From Mycolicibacterium austroafricanum (lineage in GTDB: Bacteria > Actinomycetota > Actinomycetes > Mycobacteriales > Mycobacteriaceae), in contig NZ_HG964458.1 in assembly GCF_000612725.1 (NCBI RefSeq), positions 169,446 through 233,445 of the forward strand: a DNA stretch of 64,000 nucleotides, read 5' to 3'. The position numbers were made by a program, and so were the translations under genes. Below the pieces are notes generated by a model, which was not told the origin of the DNA, ran no database searches, and saw only the letters and a program-made list of their open reading frames with translations. Below, one piece after another: positions 1 through 7,776 of this stretch. Numbering within the stretch: position 1 is the stretch's first letter; every line of letters starts with the position of its first letter.

Positions 1-2
1 GG

Positions 3-83
3 CGCAGCGGGGAGAGCGTCCAGCCGGGATTCACCGGGCCGGCGAACTCCACGCTGGCCGAGATCCGCATCGCCTCAGCCTAG
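3..83 (+). CDS. C-terminal end of an unidentified protein (cut by window edge)
   Basis: An open frame enters from the left edge and stops with TAG at 81-83. The 26 visible residues end in LAEIRIASA, and nearly every codon ends in G or C, as in the real genes around it. The stop overlaps that of the convergent DUF427 gene by two bases, a normal packing here. Too little is visible to name a family. Confidence 0.5.
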   Translation, partial: RSGESVQPGFTGPANSTLAEIRIASA

Positions 84-454
84 GGGTGCACGGTGACATC
101 GGCCTTGTCCGCGTAGAACGCGACGTGGCCGGCGATCTGTGCGACGGCGGGGTGGGGCTCGCGGTAGGTCCAGATCGCGTCGGCGACGGTCTGCCCACCG
201 GCGACGACGTCGAAGTAGCCGGCCTGGCCCTTGTACGGGCAGTACGTCGCGGTGTCGCTCGGGCGGAGCCGTTCGGTGACCACGTCTGCCATCGGAATAT
301 ATTGCACGGCAGGGTAACTGGATTCCTGCAGGGTCAGAGCAGAGTCGGTCTCGGCGATGGTCTCGCCGTTCACCCGGACGACGACGTGCCTGCCGGTCGG
401 CACGACGGTGATCGGATGGGCCGGGGAGGGCTCCAGGACAGGTCGATCGGTCAT
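80..454 (-). CDS. DUF427 domain protein
   Basis: This 124-residue protein is a single small beta-rich DUF427 domain. The family signature is visible in its middle: a run RLRPSDTATYCPYKG followed by an AGYFDV strand and a late W-x-Y-x-x-P motif. The length is normal for the family, whose biochemical role is not established. In M. tuberculosis a DUF427 gene (Rv0140, from memory) lies beside the epimerase and NTF2-like genes that here sit 3 kb away, so a link to those lipid-type genes is possible but only inferred. The upstream gene on the same strand is an FAD oxidase with a 15-bp gap, so the two may be co-transcribed. Confidence 0.85.
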   Translation of the reverse strand: MTDRPVLEPSPAHPITVVPTGRHVVVRVNGETIAETDSALTLQESSYPAVQYIPMADVVTERLRPSDTATYCPYKGQAGYFDVVAGGQTVADAIWTYREPHPAVAQIAGHVAFYADKADVTVHP

Positions 455-469
455 GCCACCATTGAACGC

Positions 470-1909
470 CTAGTGCGGGCGGCCGGCGATCTTGTCGGCG
501 ACGACGGCGATCGGCGACGTCCTTCTGGCGCCGCGGGCCTCGTGCCAGTCGGCGGCCTTGTACGCGAGATACATCCCCCGCACCCCCAGCCAGCGCAACG
601 GTTCGGGCTCCCAGCTCTTCGAGCGGTGCCCGACCCAGGGCAGACGTGTCAGCGGCGACTGGCGGCCGAGCACCAGGTCGGTCAGCGTGCGCGCGGCCAG
701 GTTGGTCGCGGTCACCCCGTGACCGACATAGCCGCCCGCCCACCCGAGCCCGGTCTCCCTGTCGAAGTCGACGGTCGCCTCCCAGTCCCGCGGCACCGCC
801 AGCACGCCGCACCAGCCGTGCGCGATCGGGACATCGGCCACCTGCGGCAGGATCGAGTGCAGCGTCGCGGTCAGGTGGGCGATGGTGCGTTCGGGCACCC
901 GCCCGTCCCGGTCGATGCGCGATGCGAACCGATAGGGCACACTGCGTCCGCCGATGGCGATCCGGTCGTCGACGGTGCGCTGGGCGTAGAAGAAGCCGTG
1001 CGCCGTGTCCCCCAGAGTTTCCCTGCCCTGCCAGCCGATGGTGTCCCAAACCTGTTCGGGCACGGGATCGGTCGCGATCATCGAGCTGTTCATCGGCAGC
1101 CAGCGGCGCTTGAGCCCGGGGAGTGCCGCGGTGAACCCCTCGGTGGCGCGCAGCACGACGGGGGCGGTCACGGCGCCCCACGGGGTCACCGCGCGGCCCG
1201 CGCCGATCTCGATCACCGGTGAACGCTCGTAGACGGCGACGCCGAGGCGCTCCACGGTGTCGGCGAGCCCGCGGACCAGCTGGGCCGGCTGGATCCGGGC
1301 GCAGTGCGGATTGTGATAGCCGGCGACCACACCGTCGAGCCGGATGCGTCGTGTCGCCTCGTCGGCGGTCAGCGGCTCGATGCCGTCGACCTGCCATCGG
1401 CGTTCGGCCTCGACGGCCGCCGCCAGCCGGGACGCCTGGGCGGCGTTGCGGGCGACCTCCAGCGTTCCGCCTTTGACGATGCCGGCGTCGATGCCCTCGC
1501 GCCCGGCGACGGCGATCACCTCGTCGACCGCGTCGTTGAGGGCGCGCTGCCAGGCCACCACACCGTCACGGCCGTACCGCCGCGCCATTCGCTCACGGTC
1601 GCCCGGCACCAGGCCCGACAGCCAGCCGCCGTTGCGGCCGGACGCGCCGAATCCGGCGAACCGTGCCTCCAGCACGACGATGCGCAGCGACGGGTCCGCC
1701 CGCTTGAGGTAGTAGGCCGTCCACAGCCCGGTGTATCCGGCGCCGACGATGCACACGTCGGCATCCCGGCTGCCCGGCAGGGGTCCGCGGCTGAAGGGCA
1801 GCTCATCGAACCAGTGGGACACGTAGCCGTTCACCGGCGCTCGGGTAGGCACCGGGAGATTGTCGCAGCCCAGCGGGAATGTCGGTGCCGAGGTGCAGGC
1901 TGGCGTCAT
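470..1909 (-). CDS. FAD-dependent amine/amino-acid oxidase-like oxidoreductase (DAO family)
   Basis: A cytoplasmic FAD enzyme of the glycine oxidase/D-amino-acid dehydrogenase (DAO) fold. The Rossmann FAD site is VCIVGAGYTG near residue 52, followed by an acidic strand end (VVLEA) and the FAD-contacting GASGRNGGW motif near residue 90. A second FAD contact, WAGGYVGHGV, lies near residue 400, as is typical. It resembles the gamma-glutamylputrescine oxidase branch, but the substrate cannot be read from sequence. The longest frame gives 479 residues and overlaps the divergent DUF4262 start, so the real start is probably one of the internal GTG codons at 1852 or 1822, neither with a strong ribosome site. 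Likely transcribed with DUF427. Confidence 0.85.
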   Translation of the reverse strand: MTPACTSAPTFPLGCDNLPVPTRAPVNGYVSHWFDELPFSRGPLPGSRDADVCIVGAGYTGLWTAYYLKRADPSLRIVVLEARFAGFGASGRNGGWLSGLVPGDRERMARRYGRDGVVAWQRALNDAVDEVIAVAGREGIDAGIVKGGTLEVARNAAQASRLAAAVEAERRWQVDGIEPLTADEATRRIRLDGVVAGYHNPHCARIQPAQLVRGLADTVERLGVAVYERSPVIEIGAGRAVTPWGAVTAPVVLRATEGFTAALPGLKRRWLPMNSSMIATDPVPEQVWDTIGWQGRETLGDTAHGFFYAQRTVDDRIAIGGRSVPYRFASRIDRDGRVPERTIAHLTATLHSILPQVADVPIAHGWCGVLAVPRDWEATVDFDRETGLGWAGGYVGHGVTATNLAARTLTDLVLGRQSPLTRLPWVGHRSKSWEPEPLRWLGVRGMYLAYKAADWHEARGARRTSPIAVVADKIAGRPH

Positions 1910-2375
1910 GTGTTGGTTGTGCGAACACCCGACTGCAACCCCACAGGACTATCTCGCGGTCCTGCGGGACAAGGCGCGCAAGCACGGCTGGGCGGTCCAG
2001 TATGTCGAGGACGAAAGCCACCCGTTCGCCTACACGGTCGGGCTGAATGACTGGAATCTGCCCGAGTTGTTGGTGACAGGTGTGCCGCCGTCGGCGTCGA
2101 CATGGCTTCTGCGCTCGGTCGCGCGCAGAGCCCTGCGGGGTCTCCGCGTGGTAGCAGGCGCTCGGCTGGCGGTGGAAGAAGGCCCGCTCATCGAGTTCGT
2201 CGACGTGGATCACCCCGATGTCCATCTGTGCTGGGCGGTCAATCACGCAGAAGGTCCGATCCGTGCCCTGCAGGTGGTGTGGGCCGACAGGCACGGTCAC
2301 TGGCCGTGGTCGGACAGGTTCTGCGACGGCCATGGATGCCAGCCGGTGTTCGGAAAGCGGGCTCAGACCTCCTGA
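1908..2375 (+). CDS. DUF4262 domain protein
   Basis: A 155-residue soluble protein matching the DUF4262 family. Visible landmarks are an N-terminal cysteine/histidine cluster (MCWLCEHP), the core segment GWAVQYVEDE followed by FAYTVGL, and a C-terminal region with paired histidines and cysteines. The family has no assigned reaction. Start chosen at ATG 1908, because an upstream extension would run into the divergent oxidase gene. It ends one base before the convergent methyltransferase gene. It is a lone gene on its strand here, so context gives no function. Confidence 0.8.
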   Translation: MCWLCEHPTATPQDYLAVLRDKARKHGWAVQYVEDESHPFAYTVGLNDWNLPELLVTGVPPSASTWLLRSVARRALRGLRVVAGARLAVEEGPLIEFVDVDHPDVHLCWAVNHAEGPIRALQVVWADRHGHWPWSDRFCDGHGCQPVFGKRAQTS

Positions 2376-2376
2376 C

Positions 2377-3195
2377 TCAGAAGGCGTACCGATGGAACTG
2401 GGACATGGTCCGCGCCGCCGGGATGCGGTTCATCACCGCGCCCAACAACCGGTAGACGCCGGGCAGCCGATCGAACACGTCGGACTCGAAGACCGGAACC
2501 CATTGCAGCAGACGGGTTCCCGGGACGGAATCCAGGATGTCCTCCGGCCCGTTGATCGCCCAGTACAGCGTGGAGCCCGACCGACGCACCACCGCGTTAC
2601 TCCACTGCGCCTTGATGCCGAGCCAATTGAACGCGTCGAATTGCAGTTCGCCCGAGGGAAAGCGGTCGACGACACGGCGCAGCAATGCGACGCCGTCGGC
2701 CTCGCGGAGGTACATGGTCAGGCCTTCCCCGATCACGAGGGCCGGACGGTCGTCGGGGATGTCGGCGAGCCATGCCGGGTCGGTGACCGACGCCGCGACC
2801 ACATGGTTGCCGGGTCGCACCGGGTAGAACCGCTCCCGAAGCGCGGCCACCTGCGGATAGTCGACGTCGTACCAGTCGACGCCGTCTCCGGGCTGCACCC
2901 GAAGGAACCGGCTGTCGAGGCCGCAGCCCAGGTGTACGACCACAGCTCGGGGGTGCGCTGCGAGGAACTGCTCCGTCCAGAAATCGAAGTGGGCCGAGCG
3001 CAGCGTCACCGATGGCGCGTTGCGCGTGGTGATGGTGGTCGACGACCAGTCGTAGTCGATCCGGTCGACGATGTCTCTGGCCCAGGTGTCGTTGAGCACC
3101 GAGTCGGGGGCGCCGGCATCGAGCGCCTTGGCGTACAGGGTCGCCAACATGGTCTGCGGAGAACCGTGCAGGTCGACGCGCAGTCGATCGCTCAC
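2377..3195 (-). CDS. class I SAM-dependent methyltransferase (TcmP/leucine carboxymethyltransferase-like)
   Basis: This 272-residue cytoplasmic protein belongs to the LCMT/TcmP-like O-methyltransferases. The SAM-binding signature VVHLGCGLDSR is near residue 90, followed by the acidic loop VDWYDVDYPQV that binds the SAM ribose, and later VIGEGLTMYL, the motif IV equivalent. Mycobacteria carry many such enzymes; most have unknown acceptors. It lies 63 bp downstream of the epimerase gene on the same strand and could be the third gene of the operon started by the NTF2-like gene and its KstR-like operator, though the gap allows a separate promoter. Acceptor substrate unknown. Confidence 0.85.
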   Translation of the reverse strand: MSDRLRVDLHGSPQTMLATLYAKALDAGAPDSVLNDTWARDIVDRIDYDWSSTTITTRNAPSVTLRSAHFDFWTEQFLAAHPRAVVVHLGCGLDSRFLRVQPGDGVDWYDVDYPQVAALRERFYPVRPGNHVVAASVTDPAWLADIPDDRPALVIGEGLTMYLREADGVALLRRVVDRFPSGELQFDAFNWLGIKAQWSNAVVRRSGSTLYWAINGPEDILDSVPGTRLLQWVPVFESDVFDRLPGVYRLLGAVMNRIPAARTMSQFHRYAF

Positions 3196-3258
3196 GAACT
3201 CGACGCTAGTCCCGCCGCGGCCGTCCGGGAAGTGACTGAACGCGCCACGGCGTGCCGT

Positions 3259-4278
3259 TCAGCCCGCTGCCTTGCCTGCCCGCTTCGCGGCACGCAGACC
3301 CACCCAGAACTTCGCGGCCTCGCGGATGGACTCCTCGACAGGTCTTGGCTGCCAACCCAATTCACGCTTGGCCTTGCCGCAGTCCACCGGCGCCTCGGCC
3401 CGCATCAGACGCAGCGAGTCCAGCGAGAGTCGTTCGTCGGTGCCCTTGAGCCGGCCCTTGAGGCTGCCCAGCGCGGCCATCGCGTAGGACAGCGGCAGCG
3501 GCATCGTCCTCGACGGTGCGGGCACCCCGGCGGCTTCGGCGGCGATCCGCACGACGTCGGCGTTGGAGATCATCTTCTCCGAGATCAGATAACGCTCGCC
3601 GACCCGGCCCTTCTCCGCGGCCAGCAGCAGTGCGTGTGCCGCGTCCTCGACCCCGACGGCCTCCAGTTCGATGCCGCCCAGCACGAACGGCAGCTTGCCG
3701 AACGCCGCGCCGGCGATGATCGCCCCGTGCGGGGTGCGCCCCCAGTCCCCGGCGCCGTAGGTGGTCGACACACACATCGCCACTGCGGGCAGCCCGCGGG
3801 TCCGGGCGTACTCCAGGACCAGATTCTCGGCCTGTACCCGCGACCGGACGTACGGGGTCAGCCCGCGATCCGCGATCACGTCGGCCTCGGTGGCCACCCG
3901 CCCGCGCCTGCGCCCGACGGTGACGTAGCTGCTGGTGAAGACGAACTTGCGCAGCCCCGCGGCCACGGCCGGTTCGACGGCGATATTCAGGACGTTGCGG
4001 GTGCCTTCGACGTTGGTGCGGAACAGCGGCGCCGGGTCGCGCAGCCAGCCGCGGGTGTCGACGACGCAGTAGTACACGACGTCGCATCCGGTCATCGCCT
4101 CGCGCAGCACGTCGTCGTCCCAGATGTCTCCGACAAAGCGCGTGACGGTCAGGTCGTCGATGCCGATCGTGTTGGCGCCCTCGCGCACCATCACGCGCAC
4201 GTCCTGGCCGTCGGCGACGAGCCGGCGGGTGACGTGGCTGCCGAGGTAACCGTTGGCGCCGATGACCAGAGCCGTCAT
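3259..4278 (-). CDS. NAD-dependent epimerase/dehydratase (extended SDR, dihydroflavonol-reductase-like)
   Basis: A 339-residue extended short-chain dehydrogenase. The dinucleotide site GANGYLGSHV is at the N-terminus, an NAD-side acidic motif (VGDIWDDD) near residue 65, and a Y-x-x-S-R segment replaces the usual Y-x-x-x-K near residue 150, so the catalytic lysine is a point to check. Related enzymes reduce or isomerise sterol, hopanoid or flavonol-type substrates. Start is ATG 4278, which overlaps the TGA of the upstream NTF2-like gene (ATGA), giving translational coupling. Gene order matches Rv0138-Rv0139 of M. tuberculosis, recalled from memory. The KstR-like operator ahead of the pair suggests sterol or lipid metabolism (inference). 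Confidence 0.85.
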   Translation of the reverse strand: MTALVIGANGYLGSHVTRRLVADGQDVRVMVREGANTIGIDDLTVTRFVGDIWDDDVLREAMTGCDVVYYCVVDTRGWLRDPAPLFRTNVEGTRNVLNIAVEPAVAAGLRKFVFTSSYVTVGRRRGRVATEADVIADRGLTPYVRSRVQAENLVLEYARTRGLPAVAMCVSTTYGAGDWGRTPHGAIIAGAAFGKLPFVLGGIELEAVGVEDAAHALLLAAEKGRVGERYLISEKMISNADVVRIAAEAAGVPAPSRTMPLPLSYAMAALGSLKGRLKGTDERLSLDSLRLMRAEAPVDCGKAKRELGWQPRPVEESIREAAKFWVGLRAAKRAGKAAG

Positions 4279-4793
4279 AGGGCGCCCCGACCGCCGGGAG
4301 AGAATTTCGCCATCCACTGCGCCGCCTCGTCGGGCAGCGTCCCGAGTTCTTCGGCCTTCCTGCACCACTTGACCGTCGCCGACACGAACCGCAGCGGGTT
4401 GTAGATGTCCTCCTGGCGTTTCCACTTCCCGTCACCGGCATAGGTGAGGATCGAGATGTTGGTCGCGCTGATGATGGTGCCGTCACCGGGGTCGCGCATC
4501 GGGTTGTCGAGTTCGCAGATGATGCGTGCGGTCGCTTCGTCGATGACGCTCCACAGCGACGGGAACGACGTCATGTAGCTGCCGGGGAAGGACTCCATGG
4601 TCTTCCAGATCCATGGCCGGACCTCGTCGCGGCCGCGCATCGTGCCTGCGGCGTGCTCGATGTAGAGGATGTCGTCGGTGTACTGGTCAACCCAGGGATC
4701 CCAGTCCCGGGTCTGTGCTGCACGGTCGACCGTCTTCTCGAACCCCGCGAACGCCTCGGCGAGCTCGTCCCGCGTGAAAGTGTTGCCCGTCAC
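4275..4793 (-). CDS. nuclear transport factor 2 (NTF2)/SnoaL-like protein
   Basis: A 172-residue protein with an NTF2-like cone fold: an N-terminal helix, the W-x-x-Q-Y-T-x-D segment near residue 37, an HAAGTMRGRDEV turn, and a C-terminal WKRQEDIYNP strand. The family includes small isomerases, hydratases and binding proteins. Start is GTG 4793; the operator-like palindrome lies only 10 bp upstream, so the transcript leader must be very short. It is the first gene of an overlapping pair with the epimerase. Substrate unknown; a polyketide- or sterol-like ligand is a reasonable guess from its partner and operator. Confidence 0.8.
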   Translation of the reverse strand: MTGNTFTRDELAEAFAGFEKTVDRAAQTRDWDPWVDQYTDDILYIEHAAGTMRGRDEVRPWIWKTMESFPGSYMTSFPSLWSVIDEATARIICELDNPMRDPGDGTIISATNISILTYAGDGKWKRQEDIYNPLRFVSATVKWCRKAEELGTLPDEAAQWMAKFSPGGRGAL

Positions 4794-4802
4794 ACCTGGA
4801 AA

Positions 4803-4816
4803 TAGAACACGTTCTA
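4803..4816. promoter_or_regulatory. KstR-type operator (inverted repeat TAGAAC-AC-GTTCTA)
   Basis: Two perfect 6-bp arms, TAGAAC and GTTCTA, are separated by AC. This matches the motif recalled for KstR, the TetR repressor of mycobacterial cholesterol catabolism genes (TnnAACnnGTTnnA). It sits 10 bp upstream of the GTG start of the NTF2-like gene, where a repressor would block initiation. No kstR gene is in the window, so the regulator would act from elsewhere. Confidence 0.7.
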
Positions 4817-4836
4817 CCTGCCGTTGTCGAGGCCGG

Positions 4837-5253
4837 TCAGGTCACGCTGAGCACACGGCGCGCGCCGAGGGGCTGCTGCAGCGGCACATCGAGCCCGCCG
4901 AACAGCGCGATCGCGATGCAGGCCCGGTCCAGCGCCGAGGGCAGCGTCCCGGTCCGCAGGTCGACGAGCACCGCGTCGGACGACTCCTGCACGGTCGCGG
5001 ACACGCCGTAGCACTCCGGCGTTCCGGTCGTGAAGTGCAGCCGGACCGTCCGCTCGTCGATGACGCGGCTCCATGCCTGCGGTCGCGTCGGGTACGCGTC
5101 GACGATGGCCGGGTTGTCGACGAACATCGCGGCCGGGGTGCCCGTGGGGGTTTCCGGAACCGGCACCGGCGCCGGCGGCTGGGCGGCGGCCGGACCGCCC
5201 CCGGTCCCGAGCATCATCAGCATCGCCAGGACGATGCCCGCAACTGAGCGCAT
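4837..5253 (-). CDS. small secreted protein of unknown function
   Basis: A 138-residue protein with a clear Sec signal peptide: MRSVAG, a hydrophobic core with LAMLMML, then PAAAQPP as a likely AxA cleavage site near residue 25. A proline/threonine-rich linker follows, then a folded part with two cysteines (in PECYGV and RACIAI) that could form a disulfide. The last residues read ARRVLSVT. No enzyme motif is visible. It stands 25 bp downstream of another small secreted-protein gene and could be co-transcribed with it. Similar short exported proteins are common in mycobacteria. Confidence 0.75.
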   Translation of the reverse strand: MRSVAGIVLAMLMMLGTGGGPAAAQPPAPVPVPETPTGTPAAMFVDNPAIVDAYPTRPQAWSRVIDERTVRLHFTTGTPECYGVSATVQESSDAVLVDLRTGTLPSALDRACIAIALFGGLDVPLQQPLGARRVLSVT

Positions 5254-5277
5254 CCGTCCTTTCTAGTCCCGGTCCGG

Positions 5278-5784
5278 TCAGAAGTCCCACGAGTACGGGC
5301 CCGTGTTCGCGCGCAGGTCTCCGGCGCCGTTGCCCTGGACGAACCGCACCCTGACGTAGACCTCGTCGGTGCCGTCGTCCTCGTCGAGTTGCGATCGCGG
5401 CACGCTGATCTCGCGGAGGAACCTGATACCGAACGGCGAGGCCGTCATCCAGCCGCCGGGCGGGCCCGGCATGCCGATGTATCCGTGTGGCGACCCGATC
5501 ATGGGGTCGTTCTCACCGGGGTCATCGGCGTAGACGATGTAGTCCATCCCCCCACCGGGTCCGAGATGGTTGACCCTGTCGTGCGCGTCGCCCTCACTCA
5601 TCGGGAACGTCCCCTGGATCTTGAGGACGTAGTTCGCCGGGTTGGCCGGGTCGACGACCACACTCGACAGGTGCACCCCAGGGCTCTGCTGTGGCGCCGC
5701 CTGCGCCGGACCGACGCCGGCGGCCAGCCCGAGGGCAACCATGACCGCGGTCGTGGCTCCGGCTTTTGATCCGATGTTCTTCAT
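5278..5784 (-). CDS. secreted protein of unknown function
   Basis: A 168-residue exported protein. The signal peptide starts MKNIGSKAG and ends at AQAAPQ. The mature part is beta-rich and ends in a YSWDF tail, with repeated aspartate/glycine turns (DDPGEND, LDEDDGTDE). No known catalytic motif is seen. Start is set at ATG 5784, because AAAGGA lies nine bases upstream; an in-frame ATG at 5793 is too close to that site. The first residues and bases resemble the start of the PGRS gene upstream (both begin ATGAACACCATG), hinting at related leader regions. A strong hairpin separates it from the PGRS gene. Confidence 0.75.
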   Translation of the reverse strand: MKNIGSKAGATTAVMVALGLAAGVGPAQAAPQQSPGVHLSSVVVDPANPANYVLKIQGTFPMSEGDAHDRVNHLGPGGGMDYIVYADDPGENDPMIGSPHGYIGMPGPPGGWMTASPFGIRFLREISVPRSQLDEDDGTDEVYVRVRFVQGNGAGDLRANTGPYSWDF

Positions 5785-5808
5785 GGTGTTCATTCCTTTC
5801 TGGTGATC

Positions 5809-5834
5809 CGGGGCCGCCGGAACGGCCGGCCCCG
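5809..5834. terminator. GC-rich hairpin between the PGRS gene and the next secreted gene
   Basis: Arms CGGGGCC..GCCG and CGGCCGGCCCCG pair with a one-base bulge around a GAA loop. It lies just past the PGRS stop codon on the minus strand. No T-run follows, so it may be an attenuator or RNA-stability element rather than a classical terminator. Confidence 0.4.
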
Positions 5835-5849
5835 TTGTCTCGCTTCGCA

Positions 5850-7484
5850 CTAACCGTCGGCGCCATCGCGGCCGTTGCTGCCGTCGACGGTCTTCCCGTC
5901 GCCGCCCGCCCCGCCGCGGCCCCCTCGGCCGCCCGGACCGGCGTTGCCGCCGTCACCGCCGCCTCCGCCATAGCCGTTGCCTGTGGTGGAGCCCCCGGCC
6001 CCACCGTCGCCACCTGTGCCGCCGTTGCCTCCGCGACCGCCCACCCCGCCGTCGCCACCGTCTCCACCTATGCCGTCGTTGGAGTTGGACACCGCGCCGC
6101 CGCCATTTCCGCCGCTCCCGCCAGAGGAGCCGGCACCGCCCGCACCGCCGTCACCGCCACCACCGCCGTTGGCCGTGCTCGACGTGCTCTGGCCGGAACC
6201 CCCGGCCCCACCTGAGCCGCCGCGGCCGGCCAGGCCGCCACCTGTTCCGCCGTCGCCGCCGTAGCCGCCGGCGCCGAGGCCGCTGTTGGAGGTGCCTATT
6301 CCGCCATTCCCGCCCCGGCCGCCGACCCCGATGACATCGACGTCCCCGCCGTCTCCACCGTTGCCGCCCACGGCGGTCTTCTGGCCCACGGCGTTTCCGC
6401 CGTTGCCGCCCATCCCGGCCCCGCCCACCCCGCGGCCATCACCGCCGTCACCGCCGTCGCCGGCGTAGGCGCCGTAGTCACTGCCTGCGCCGCCACCTGC
6501 GCCGCCGTCGCCTGCCCGGCCGGCCGGAGAGGCATCGCCGCCGGCGCCGCCGCGGCCGCCGTAGGCGACGCCGCCGCTGGAGTTGCCGCCGCCGCCGGTA
6601 CCGCCGCCGCCTGCCTTGCCGAAAATCCCTGCGCTGCCGCCGGTTCCACCCACTCCGCCGTAGGAGGTTCCTGTCGCGATGCCCGCGCCCCCCGCGCCGC
6701 CCGTGCCACCGTTGCCGAGCAGGAGACCACCGCGTCCACCCTTGCCGCCCGCTCCGCCGGCGGCGCCGCCCACACCGGTGTTGTTGTAGTCCGTGCCGCC
6801 GGTTCCACCGGCGCCTCCGGTGCCGAACAGCCCTGCGTTGCCGCCGGTTCCGCCCACTTGCCCGCGCAGCCCCATGCCTCCCCGGCCGCCGTCGCCGAAC
6901 AGTCCCGCGTTGCCTCCGGCCCCGCCGTTGGCCCCGGCACCTCCGTTGCCGAACAGGATCCCGCCGTTGCCTCCGCGGCAGGCAGCCCCGACACAGTTGG
7001 ACGTGGCATCCACACCGTTGCCGATCAGCAGGCCGCCGGGTCCGATCAGGCCGAGGAACGCCCCGGTAGGGGTGAACAGCCCGGAACTCGACGGACCGAC
7101 CTCGGTCCGTGTGTCCGTGTGGTTCCGCCGAACCGACACGGGGCCGGTCGGTTCGCCGCCCCCGTCGGCGGCAACCGATCGTGTGCGCTCGGGACGGTGC
7201 GGGCGGCTTCCTGCTTGGACCGGCCCGAGCGCAAGTCCGTCGAAGATGGGGTGCGGGTCGACTGGGTGCAGCACCCGACCCGGACTGGTGTCCGCACCGA
7301 CAGCCACCGTCCGAGGTGCGCCGGTCGCCGCAGTCCGGGGGCTCTGCCGAGCGGGCACGGATGTCGCCGTCGTGCTCGCAGAGAGCGGCTTATGCTCTGG
7401 GACAGAATGGGTTTCGCTCGAGGGGGCGGTTCCGAACGCGGTGAGCACACCTGCGGTCAGGGCCATTGTCATCATGGTGTTCAT
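5850..7484 (-). CDS. PE-less PGRS glycine-rich repeat protein, probably exported
   Basis: A 544-residue protein. A short hydrophobic N-terminus is followed by about 110 residues of proline/threonine/serine-rich linker, then about 390 residues of GGxGGx repeats typical of mycobacterial PGRS domains, including the recurring units GNGGxGG and GNAGLFG. The entry motif GGLLIGNGVDATSNC resembles the segment that precedes PGRS in PE_PGRS proteins, but there is no PE domain. Start is ATG 7484: AGGAG lies ten bases upstream, inside the DUF4242 gene. An alternative start at 7505 would add an RR-containing leader giving a better signal peptide but has no ribosome site. It follows the DUF4242 gene by 7 bp, so it is in the same operon. 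Function unknown; a surface role is inferred. Confidence 0.8.
   Translation of the reverse strand: MNTMMTMALTAGVLTAFGTAPSSETHSVPEHKPLSASTTATSVPARQSPRTAATGAPRTVAVGADTSPGRVLHPVDPHPIFDGLALGPVQAGSRPHRPERTRSVAADGGGEPTGPVSVRRNHTDTRTEVGPSSSGLFTPTGAFLGLIGPGGLLIGNGVDATSNCVGAACRGGNGGILFGNGGAGANGGAGGNAGLFGDGGRGGMGLRGQVGGTGGNAGLFGTGGAGGTGGTDYNNTGVGGAAGGAGGKGGRGGLLLGNGGTGGAGGAGIATGTSYGGVGGTGGSAGIFGKAGGGGTGGGGNSSGGVAYGGRGGAGGDASPAGRAGDGGAGGGAGSDYGAYAGDGGDGGDGRGVGGAGMGGNGGNAVGQKTAVGGNGGDGGDVDVIGVGGRGGNGGIGTSNSGLGAGGYGGDGGTGGGLAGRGGSGGAGGSGQSTSSTANGGGGGDGGAGGAGSSGGSGGNGGGAVSNSNDGIGGDGGDGGVGGRGGNGGTGGDGGAGGSTTGNGYGGGGGDGGNAGPGGRGGRGGAGGDGKTVDGSNGRDGADG
5860..7010. repeat. PGRS-coding imperfect tandem repeats (GGN-GGN codon tracts)
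   Basis: The minus-strand coding sequence consists of degenerate 9-bp units encoding Gly-Gly-x. Read on the plus strand it appears as repeated CCGCCGCCGTTGCCGCC-like tracts. Such regions are prone to slippage and recombination, so length variants and assembly errors are likely here. Confidence 0.8.
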
Positions 7485-7491
7485 CCGGTTG

Positions 7492-7776
7492 TCACTCCTG
7501 CGCATCGGGTGGTGTTTGCGGCCGGATCTCGTTGGTGATCAGGCACACCGCGTTCGCCGGCAGTCCGCCACGCCGAGAGTGTTCGCGGATCACACCTTCG
7601 TCGTCGGCCTCGTGGACGCAGTAGATCTTGTCGGCGGCGACGTAGCTGTTCACCCATCGGTACGGCACGCCGAGTGAGGCTGCCGCAGTGTTGGACCTGT
7701 TCGAGATCTCTTTCAGTTCAGCGTCGGTCAGTTGGCCGGCGCCGGGCATCTCCCGCTCGATGATGAATCGCTTCAC
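7492..7776 (-). CDS. DUF4242 (nickel-binding-like) small protein
   Basis: A 94-residue single-domain protein of the DUF4242 family, a ferredoxin-like alpha/beta fold. Visible landmarks are the first strand KRFIIERE, the helix DAELKEISNRSN, the strand VNSYVAADKIYCV and the HEADDEGVIREHS motif, whose histidines and acids are candidate metal ligands. Start is GTG 7776, with AGGAG nine bases upstream. It is the first gene of an operon with the PGRS protein and is divergent, 129 bp away, from a large LuxR-type ATPase regulator that is the obvious candidate controller. Function is not established for the family. Confidence 0.8.
   Translation of the reverse strand: MKRFIIEREMPGAGQLTDAELKEISNRSNTAAASLGVPYRWVNSYVAADKIYCVHEADDEGVIREHSRRGGLPANAVCLITNEIRPQTPPDAQE

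Noticed and set aside
86..1222. Long plus-strand open frame opposite the DUF427 and FAD oxidase genes
   Set aside because: It mirrors the coding bias of the minus-strand genes, gives a low-complexity Gly/Arg/Pro product, and the minus-strand proteins have clear families.
2218..4404. 728-codon plus-strand open frame opposite the methyltransferase and epimerase
   Set aside because: High-GC antisense shadow; no domain is recognisable in the translation, and the opposite strand carries two clear enzyme families.
5977..6264. Proline-rich plus-strand frames inside the PGRS gene
   Set aside because: They are the complement of Gly-Gly codons and appear opposite every PGRS gene; not real proteins.
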